DNA from: Streptomyces griseocarneus
GTDB lineage: Bacteria; Actinomycetota; Actinomycetes; Streptomycetales; Streptomycetaceae
Reading direction: 5' to 3'
Assembly: GCF_014655595.1 (NCBI RefSeq)
Contig: NZ_BNBL01000019.1
Span: 1-64,000, forward strand
Length of the DNA: 64,000 nt
The notes under the pieces are model-generated. The model searched no databases. It saw only the letters and a list, made by a program, of their open reading frames with translations, and had not been told where the DNA came from. Shown piece after piece: positions 17,585 to 23,828 of this stretch. Numbering within the stretch: the stretch's first letter is position 1; each line of letters begins with the position of its first letter. A program made the translations under genes and the position numbers.

Positions 17585-18261
17585 GCAGGTCGGCGGGCTC
17601 CCGCCCCGGCAGGGGCCGCAGGGCCACGCCGGCACTGATCACCGGTGGTGCGGTCACCGCGATGGCCGCCACCGCCGGCCTTCTGCTGGCCGGATGCGGT
17701 ACGAGCAGTGACGGTGTGCGCAAGGAGGGGCCCGCGCAGACCCAGCCGGCGGCCAAGGCCGCCTCCCCCCGGACGCCCTCGGCGTCCGCGTCGGCCGCCT
17801 CGCCCCAGGACAAGGTCGACGCCGTCAAGCTGATCAAGGCCGACCCCAAGGTCGGCGAGCAGGTCAAGAAGAACCTCAAGCCGTGTGTGAAGGACCAGTA
17901 CCCCGTCGACGTGATCTACGGGCAGCTGACCGGCGGCTCCCGCCCCGACGTCGTGGTGAACGTCCTGACGTGCGGCGATTCCATCGGTGTCGGTTCCTAT
18001 GTGTACCGTGCCAAGGGCAACACGTACGAGAATGTGTTCGTGGCCGAGCAGGCGCCCGTGTACGCCGACATCGACCGGCGTGATCTCACGATCACCAAGC
18101 AGGTGTACGGGCCGGGCGACGCCGTGTGCTGCGCCTCGGGCGAGGACGTGCTGACCTATCACTGGTCGGACAACGTCTTCCGCGAGACCGGCCGCACCCA
18201 CACCGACTTCGGCAAGGTCGGCAACACCGGCAAGGTGCCGAGCGAAGGAACGGAGGGCTGA
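17572..18261 (+). CDS. cseA: Lipoprotein CseA, modulator of the SigE system
   Basis: 229 residues from a GTG inside the end of sigE. The N-terminus is basic, then hydrophobic (TAMAATAGLLLAGC) with a clear lipobox LAGC at about residue 42, so it is exported and lipid-anchored outside the membrane. An Ala/Ser/Pro-rich linker follows. The C-terminal domain has paired cysteines (LKPCVKDQ, VLTCGDS, AVCCASG). In S. coelicolor loss of CseA raises sigE expression, so it is a negative modulator. Position between sigE and cseB fits exactly. Confidence 0.93.
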   Translation: MRGLSRSAGSRPGRGRRATPALITGGAVTAMAATAGLLLAGCGTSSDGVRKEGPAQTQPAAKAASPRTPSASASAASPQDKVDAVKLIKADPKVGEQVKKNLKPCVKDQYPVDVIYGQLTGGSRPDVVVNVLTCGDSIGVGSYVYRAKGNTYENVFVAEQAPVYADIDRRDLTITKQVYGPGDAVCCASGEDVLTYHWSDNVFRETGRTHTDFGKVGNTGKVPSEGTEG

Positions 18262-18268
18262 GAGCAGC

Positions 18269-18979
18269 GTGGCCGATACGCATGTGCTCTTCGTCGAGGA
18301 CGACGACGTCATCCGCGAGGCTACGCAGCTCGCCCTGGAGCGCGACGGCTTCGTCGTCACCGCGGTGCCGGACGGGCTGTCGGGGCTGGAGAGCTTCCGC
18401 GCCCGGCGACCCGACATCGCGCTGCTGGACGTGATGGTTCCGGGACTGGACGGGGTCAGCCTGTGCCGCCGGATCCGTGACGAGTCGACCGTTCCCGTGA
18501 TCATGCTCTCGGCGCGCGCCGACTCCATCGACGTCGTCCTCGGCCTCGAGGCCGGCGCCGACGACTACGTGACCAAGCCCTTCGACGGCGCCGTGCTCGT
18601 CGCCCGGATACGCGCCGTCCTGCGCCGCTTCGGGCACGCCAGCGGTGCCGCCGGCAACGGCGGGGCGGAGTCCTCGAACGAGACCCTCGAGGGCGGAGTG
18701 CTGCGCTTCGGCGACCTGGAGGTCGACACCGAGGGCATGGAGGTCCGCAAGGCCGGCACGCCCGTCGCCCTGACCCCCACCGAGATGCGGCTGCTGCTGG
18801 AGTTCTCGTCCGCGCCGGGCACCGTCCTCTCCCGCGACCGGCTCCTGGAGCGGGTCTGGGACTACGGCTGGGGCGGCGACACCCGCGTGGTGGACGTCCA
18901 TGTGCAGCGCCTGCGCGGAAAGATCGGCCAGGACCGGATCGAGACGGTCCGTGGCTTCGGCTACAAGCTCAGAGGCTGA
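18269..18979 (+). CDS. cseB: Response regulator CseB
   Basis: 236 residues from a GTG eight bases after cseA. The receiver domain has the acidic pair EDDD (10-13), the phosphoacceptor D54 in LLDVMVPG, and the lysine in VTKPF near 105. A winged-helix OmpR-type DNA-binding domain follows (LTPTEMRLLLEFSSAPGTVLSRDRLLERVWDYGWGGDTRVVDVHVQRLRGKI). It is phosphorylated by CseC and activates the sigE promoter. Confidence 0.96.
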   Translation: MADTHVLFVEDDDVIREATQLALERDGFVVTAVPDGLSGLESFRARRPDIALLDVMVPGLDGVSLCRRIRDESTVPVIMLSARADSIDVVLGLEAGADDYVTKPFDGAVLVARIRAVLRRFGHASGAAGNGGAESSNETLEGGVLRFGDLEVDTEGMEVRKAGTPVALTPTEMRLLLEFSSAPGTVLSRDRLLERVWDYGWGGDTRVVDVHVQRLRGKIGQDRIETVRGFGYKLRG

Positions 18980-19009
18980 GCCCGACGTGGGTAGTCCGGT
19001 GAACCCCTC

Positions 19010-20314
19010 GTGGTGAAGCTCGCCCTCCGCAGCGGTCTGCGCTGGAAGGTCAGTCTGGCCATCGCGGGCGTCGGCGCGCTGGTCGCCGTCGCGCTCAGCC
19101 TCGTCGTCCACAACGCGGCGCGCGTCTCCATGCTCAACAGCAGCCGCGACCAGATGGACGACCGGGTACAGATCGCCCAGCGGTACTACGAATCCACCGG
19201 CGGCAAGCTGATGCTGCGCGCCAAGGTGGACGACCCCGCGCTGCCCAAGCCGCTGCGCGACGCCGCCGACGTGGGCCTGCGCGCCACCTACCTGCAGGAC
19301 AACGGCAGCGGGGCCCCCGAGGTGTGGGCCTCCACGCCCCTGCGCAACGGCCGGATCCTGTCGATCCACACCCGCTTCAAGGACCGCTACGACATCCTCA
19401 ACGACCTCGACCGGGCGCTGATCATCGGCTCGGTCTCCGTCGTCCTGGGCGGCTGCGCGCTCGGCATCCTCGTCGGCGGGCAGCTCTCCAGCCGCCTGCG
19501 CAAGGCCGCCACCGCCGCCCGCAAGCTCGCCGACGGCGACGACCCGGACGTCCGGGTGCGCGACGCCATCGGCGGCCGGGTGCGCGACGAGACCGACGAC
19601 CTCGCCCGGGCCGTCGACGGCATGGCCGAGGCGCTGCGCGACCGGCTGGAGGCCGAGCGGCGCGTCACCGCCGACATCGCCCACGAGCTGCGCACCCCCG
19701 TGACCGGCCTGCTCACGGCCGCCGAGCTGCTGCCGCCGGGCCGGCCCACCGAGCTCGTACGGGACCGGGCGCAGGCCATGCGCACGCTCGTCGAGGACGT
19801 GCTCGAGGTCGCCCGGCTGGACGGCTTCGCCGAGCGCGCCGAGATGCAGGACATCGAGCTCGGCGAGTTCGTGCTGCGCCGGGTGCGGTCCGTGGCCCCC
19901 GACGCCGAGGTCACGGTCGTGCGCAACGCCTACGTCTCCACCGACCCGCGCCGCCTGGAGCGGATCCTGGGCAACCTGCTGGCCAACGCCGCCAAGCACG
20001 GCAAGGGCCCGGTCGAGGTCTCGGTCGAGGGCCGGGTGCTGCGCGTGCGCGACCACGGCCCCGGCTTCCCCGAGGAGCTGCTGAAGGAGGGGCCGAGCCG
20101 CTTCCGTACGGGCAGCAAGGACCGGGCCGGCAAGGGCCACGGCCTGGGCCTGACCATCGCCGCCGGGCAGGCCCGCGTCCTGGGCGCCCGCCTGACCTTC
20201 CGCAACGCCGACCCGGAGGCGGAGGGGGGCGGCGGCGCGATCGCGGTGCTCTGGCTCCCGGAGTCGTCCCCCACGAGCACGGGCAGCTTCCCGATCATTC
20301 AGGTGCCGGACTAG
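19010..20314 (+). CDS. cseC: Sensor histidine kinase CseC
   Basis: 434 residues from a GTG. An N-terminal membrane span (VSLAIAGVGALVAVALSLVVHNAA) and a second near 140-160 (ALIIGSVSVVLGGCALGILVGG) bracket an extracellular domain of about 100 residues. A HAMP segment follows. The phosphorylation site is H225 in DIAHELRTPVTG; the ATPase domain has LGNLLANAAKHG, RDHGPGFPEE and GKGHGLGLTIA. It senses envelope damage such as that caused by vancomycin-type drugs and phosphorylates CseB. It is the last gene of the operon; the next gene starts 92 bases on. Confidence 0.95.
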   Translation: MVKLALRSGLRWKVSLAIAGVGALVAVALSLVVHNAARVSMLNSSRDQMDDRVQIAQRYYESTGGKLMLRAKVDDPALPKPLRDAADVGLRATYLQDNGSGAPEVWASTPLRNGRILSIHTRFKDRYDILNDLDRALIIGSVSVVLGGCALGILVGGQLSSRLRKAATAARKLADGDDPDVRVRDAIGGRVRDETDDLARAVDGMAEALRDRLEAERRVTADIAHELRTPVTGLLTAAELLPPGRPTELVRDRAQAMRTLVEDVLEVARLDGFAERAEMQDIELGEFVLRRVRSVAPDAEVTVVRNAYVSTDPRRLERILGNLLANAAKHGKGPVEVSVEGRVLRVRDHGPGFPEELLKEGPSRFRTGSKDRAGKGHGLGLTIAAGQARVLGARLTFRNADPEAEGGGGAIAVLWLPESSPTSTGSFPIIQVPD

Positions 20315-20406
20315 GAACCGGGGCGGGAAGCTCCGGTCGTCCACCACCGCGCGCGGTGTCAGTGGCATGGGTCACAGTTGAGGGAGTCGCTCCAAGGGGG
20401 ACTGCC

Positions 20407-21429
20407 ATGACGACCGGCACGACGTACGCGATCCGGGCCGAAGCACTGGTGAAGCGGTTCAAGGAGACCCCGGCGCTGGCCGGGGTCGACCTGGCCGCGC
20501 GCCCCGGCACCGTCCTCGGCCTCCTCGGGCCCAACGGCGCCGGCAAGACCACCGCCGTACGGGTCTTCGCCACCCTCCTGCGCCCCGACGCCGGCCGGGC
20601 CGAGGTCGCCGGCCACGACGTCGTGCGCGAGCCGGGCCGGGTGCGCGCCATGATCGGGCTCACCGGCCAGTACGCGGCCGTCGACGAACAGCTGACCGGC
20701 TCCGAGAACCTGCTGCTCATCGGCCGCCTGCTGGGCATGGCCAGGGCCGACGCCCGGGCCCGCGCCAGGGAGCTGCTGGAGCGCTTCCACCTCGACGACG
20801 CGGCCGGGCGGGCCGCCAAGACGTACTCCGGCGGCATGCGCCGCCGCCTCGACCTCGCGGCCAGCCTCGTCGGCCGGCCGCGCGTCCTCTTCCTCGACGA
20901 GCCGACCACCGGCCTCGACCCGCACAGCCGGGGCGAGCTGTGGGACATGCTGCGCGGCCTGGTCGCCGAGGGGGTCACCGCGCTGCTCACCACGCAGTAT
21001 CTGAACGAGGCCGATCAGCTCGCCGACGACATCGTCGTGATCGACCGGGGCAAGGTGATCGCCGAAGGCACCCCGGACCAGCTGAAGTCGCAGGCCGGCG
21101 GGCAGGTGCTGCAGCTCAGACCGGTGCACCGGGCCGATCTGGCCACGGCCCACGCCCTGATCACGGAGGCGGCGGGCCCCCAGGCCCGGATCGAGGGCGA
21201 CGGGATCACCGCCCCCGTCAACGACCCGGCCCTGATGCCCTCGGTCGTGCGACGGCTGGACCAGGCGTCGATCGCGGTCGGCGAGCTGAGCCTGCGCCGC
21301 TCCTCCCTGGACGAGGTGTTCCTGGCCCTGACCGGGCACCGCACGGGGCCCGGCGGGGACCCGGACGGGCAGGATCCGGGCGGGCCGGGCCCAGGCGGGC
21401 GCGGTCCGGACGGCGGGGGGCCGTCATGA
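20407..21429 (+). CDS. ABC transporter ATP-binding protein, DrrA-like
   Basis: 340 residues. It has Walker A GPNGAGKTT, the signature YSGGMRRRLDLAASL, Walker B VLFLDEPTTGLDP and the H-loop region TTQYLNEADQLAD. Length and the C-terminal DUF4162-like region (LSLRRSSLDEVFLALTG) match daunorubicin-resistance-type exporters. An unusual Gly/Pro/Asp-rich tail of about 28 residues ends the protein. Its stop overlaps the permease start (ATGA). It may export antibiotics or lipids; the substrate is unknown. Placement after sigE-cse suggests an envelope role but the 92-base gap leaves co-transcription open. Confidence 0.92.
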   Translation: MTTGTTYAIRAEALVKRFKETPALAGVDLAARPGTVLGLLGPNGAGKTTAVRVFATLLRPDAGRAEVAGHDVVREPGRVRAMIGLTGQYAAVDEQLTGSENLLLIGRLLGMARADARARARELLERFHLDDAAGRAAKTYSGGMRRRLDLAASLVGRPRVLFLDEPTTGLDPHSRGELWDMLRGLVAEGVTALLTTQYLNEADQLADDIVVIDRGKVIAEGTPDQLKSQAGGQVLQLRPVHRADLATAHALITEAAGPQARIEGDGITAPVNDPALMPSVVRRLDQASIAVGELSLRRSSLDEVFLALTGHRTGPGGDPDGQDPGGPGPGGRGPDGGGPS

Positions 21430-22241
21430 CCGCCACCGCCCCCGCCGTCTCGCCCCGGCTGCGCGGGAGCGGCCGCGTGCGTCCCCTGGACGCGCTGCGG
21501 CAGACCGCCACGCTGGCCTGGCGGAGCCTGGTGTCCATCAAGCACAACCCCCTGGAGCTGGTGGACTACAGCATCACGCCGATCATGTTCGTGTTCCTGT
21601 TCACCTACGTGTTCGGCGGGCAGATGGCGGGCTCGCCCGAGGAGTATCTGCGGTACGCGCTCGCCGGGGTGATCGTCCAGAACACGCTGTTCATGACCAC
21701 GTACACCGCGATGTCGCTGAACACCGACCTGACCAAGGGCGTCTTCGACCGGCTGCGGAGCCTGCCGATCGCCAGATCCGCGCCGCTGTTCGGCCGGATC
21801 GCCGCCGACCTCGTCAAACAGCTGTGGGCGATGCTGCTGATGATCGCCCTGGGCGTCGCCCTGGGCTTCCGGATCACCGGCGGGCCGGGCGGCTTCCTGG
21901 GCGCCACGCTGATGCTGTTGATCTTCGCCGCCGCCGTGTCCTGGATCGCGGTGCTGATCGGCATGCTGGCGGGCGACGCCGAGAAGGTGCAGGTCTTCGC
22001 GTTCGTGCTGATCTTCCCGATCACATTCACCAGCAGCGCCTTCGTGCGGGTGGAGACCATGCCGGGCTGGCTGCAGGCCTGGGTGCACGTCAATCCCGTC
22101 ACCCACCTGTCGGACGCCTTCAGGGGGCTGCTGCTCGGCGACGCGACGGGCCGCTCGGTGCTGTGGACGCTGGCATGGGCGGCGGGCATCGCGGCGGTGT
22201 TCATACCGGTGGCGATGCGGGCCTACCGCGCCCGGACGTAG
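21426..22241 (+). CDS. ABC transporter permease, DrrB-like
   Basis: 271 residues with about six membrane spans, among them YSITPIMFVFLFTYVFGG, YALAGVIVQNTLFMTTYTAM, LWAMLLMIALGVALGF, ATLMLLIFAAAVSWIAVLIGML, VFAFVLIFPITFTSSAFV and LAWAAGIAAVFIPVAM. It matches ABC-2 type permeases. It is coupled to the ATPase gene by a four-base overlap and followed by a hairpin terminator. Confidence 0.92.
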   Translation: MTATAPAVSPRLRGSGRVRPLDALRQTATLAWRSLVSIKHNPLELVDYSITPIMFVFLFTYVFGGQMAGSPEEYLRYALAGVIVQNTLFMTTYTAMSLNTDLTKGVFDRLRSLPIARSAPLFGRIAADLVKQLWAMLLMIALGVALGFRITGGPGGFLGATLMLLIFAAAVSWIAVLIGMLAGDAEKVQVFAFVLIFPITFTSSAFVRVETMPGWLQAWVHVNPVTHLSDAFRGLLLGDATGRSVLWTLAWAAGIAAVFIPVAMRAYRART

Positions 22242-22302
22242 CCCCGGCCGGGGGCCTGTCGGCCGGGTGCGTACCGGCCGCGGCGTGGGGCGCGCACGAC
22301 GA

Positions 22303-22337
22303 AGCCGGCGCACCGCGGGTGAGGCGGTGCGCCGGCT
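22303..22337. terminator. Bidirectional hairpin terminator
   Basis: AGCCGGCGCACCGC (22303-22316) pairs perfectly with GCGGTGCGCCGGCT (22324-22337) across a 7-base loop, between the convergent permease and M23 peptidase genes. Confidence 0.88.
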
Positions 22338-22382
22338 CGTGACGCTGTGCGGGCGTTGCCCGCGGGGAGGCGTCCGGTGGGA

Positions 22383-23138
22383 TCAGAGGTTCTCGCCGTG
22401 GGCCTTCAGGAAGCCGACGGGCTCGATGCCGGAGCCGTAGTTCGGGGTGGTGCGGATCTCGAAGTGCAGGTGGGGACCGGACGAGTTGCCGGTGGAGCCG
22501 GAGAGACCGATCACCTGGCCGGTGGTCACGGTCTGGCCGACGGACACCTTCACCTGCGAGAGGTGGGCGTACTGCGAATACGTGTTGTTGTCGTGCTTGA
22601 TCACGATGGCGTTGCCGTACGCCGGACCGTCGCCGCCGCCGTTGGGGCCGGCCTTGACGACCGTACCGCCGTGGACGGACATGACGGCGGTGCCGGTGCC
22701 GACGACGAGGTCCTGGCCGCTGTGCTTGTGGGCCCACATGGAACCGGCCTTACCGAAGGGCTGGCCGATCTGGTAGCCGGCGACGGGGGCGACCCAGCCG
22801 TCGGCACGCTTGCGCGAGGCCTCGGCCTGCTTACGGGCCTCCTCGGCCTGCTTGCGGGCCTCGTCGGCACGCTTGGCGGCGTCCCGCTTGGCCTGCTCGG
22901 CGGCCTGCTTCTCCTTCTCCGCCACCTTCAGCTGGGTGGCGGCCTGCGTGTTCAGCGCGTCGTCGAGGGCGACGACGGACGCGAACGCGGGGAACTCGCT
23001 CACCGTAGCGGTGGTGTCGGCTGCGAGCGCGACCCCGGAACCCAGCGCGACCGAGGCTCCCAGACCGGCGGCCACGACAGCGGCACGGGTGCGGAGAACG
23101 GCCTTGCTCGAGTTACGGAAAGCGGTGCGCTTCGACAT
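22383..23138 (-). CDS. Secreted M23-family peptidoglycan endopeptidase
   Basis: 251 residues from the ATG at 23138, which has a GGAGG site upstream; a longer frame to 23192 lacks one. A signal peptide covers about 1-40 (AVVAAGLGASVALGSGVALA, then AADT). Next comes a coiled coil of Lys/Glu/Ala repeats (EKEKQAAEQAKRDAAKRADEARKQAEEARKQAEASRKRA). The C-terminal LytM domain has the zinc ligands in HSGQD and HLHFE, plus GNAIVIKH. It should cut peptide cross-links in the cell wall. A leader of up to 338 bases separates it from the divergent Trypco2 gene. Confidence 0.92.
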   Translation of the reverse strand: MSKRTAFRNSSKAVLRTRAAVVAAGLGASVALGSGVALAADTTATVSEFPAFASVVALDDALNTQAATQLKVAEKEKQAAEQAKRDAAKRADEARKQAEEARKQAEASRKRADGWVAPVAGYQIGQPFGKAGSMWAHKHSGQDLVVGTGTAVMSVHGGTVVKAGPNGGGDGPAYGNAIVIKHDNNTYSQYAHLSQVKVSVGQTVTTGQVIGLSGSTGNSSGPHLHFEIRTTPNYGSGIEPVGFLKAHGENL

Positions 23139-23476
23139 ACGGATAAACCTCCAGGCAATAAACAGGTCCCGACTGCGGGCCGGGATCGCCATACCTTGGT
23201 AACCAGCGCTTCCCGGGGCTGTCGAGTGCCCCTCCTACTAGCGGATGCCGTAGCCGGAGAATGAATTCCGTGAATGGCCGACCGCCGCCTCCCCCGGAAT
23301 TTCGGGGCAATTCCCGAGATCGACTTTTCCGCTATGCGGCGTAGTAGCGGCGAAATCGCCTGTGCGCCATGTCACCGCGGAGGCCGGTCCGGACCCCGCA
23401 TTCCGCGGTCGGAGACCCAAGATCGGCGGTACGCTCCGGACGGCAGACATGTACGCATCGTGCGGGGGGTCTCGCA
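23139..23476. other. Divergent intergenic region, M23 peptidase / Trypco2
   Basis: No gene seen. It is less GC-rich than its surroundings and contains small inverted repeats: CCCCG...CGGGG around 23292-23307 and CCGC-TAT-GCGG at 23330-23339, plus on the peptidase side TCCCG...CGGGA around 23167-23187. It must hold the promoter of each gene, but I could not pick convincing -35/-10 pairs. I looked for the c-di-AMP (ydaO) riboswitch core and did not find it. Confidence 0.5.
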
Positions 23477-23818
23477 GTGAGCAACGATTTCGAGGACATA
23501 GAGCTGGCGGAGGCGGTACGGGCGATCCGCGACGGCCTGGTGGACGCGGCGGCGGCCGGGGCCGCCGAGCGGCTGGCGTTCGACGTCGGCGAGATCGCCC
23601 TGGAGTTCACGGTGGAGCTCCGCCGGGACGCCACGGGCAAGGGCGGCGTGAAGGCCTGGGTCGTCGACGCGGGCACGGAGGCCACGCGCGGCTCGACCCG
23701 CACCCACCGGGTCGCCTTCACCCTGACCCCCAGGGACCGGCACACGGGCGACGGCTGGAAGGTCGGCAACGACCGGGCGGCGGGACTGTCGGGATTCGGC
23801 TCCACCGCCGAGCAGTGA
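23477..23818 (+). CDS. Trypco2-domain protein (trypsin-co-occurring domain 2)
   Basis: 113 residues from a GTG preceded by GGGGGG. The whole protein is one small domain: an N-terminal helix (IELAEAVRAIRDGLVDAAAAG), then strands RLAFDVGEIALEFTVELRRD, GGVKAWVVDAG and THRVAFTLTPRD. This pattern matches the Trypco2 family, described in comparative studies of bacterial NTPase conflict systems as the small partner of trypsin-like proteases. No catalytic residues are apparent; it likely binds or restrains the protease partner. The next gene starts 10 bases after the stop, so the two form an operon. A 10-base duplication (GAGCAGTGAG) spans the junction. Confidence 0.85.
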   Translation: MSNDFEDIELAEAVRAIRDGLVDAAAAGAAERLAFDVGEIALEFTVELRRDATGKGGVKAWVVDAGTEATRGSTRTHRVAFTLTPRDRHTGDGWKVGNDRAAGLSGFGSTAEQ

Positions 23819-23828
23819 GGGCTGAGCA

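Noticed and set aside
23139-23300. c-di-AMP (ydaO/yuaA) riboswitch before the M23 peptidase
   Set aside because: The gene type, long leader and nearby disA make it plausible, but the conserved GGGGUGAAUC-like core and paired GGGGAACC element were not found on the minus strand.
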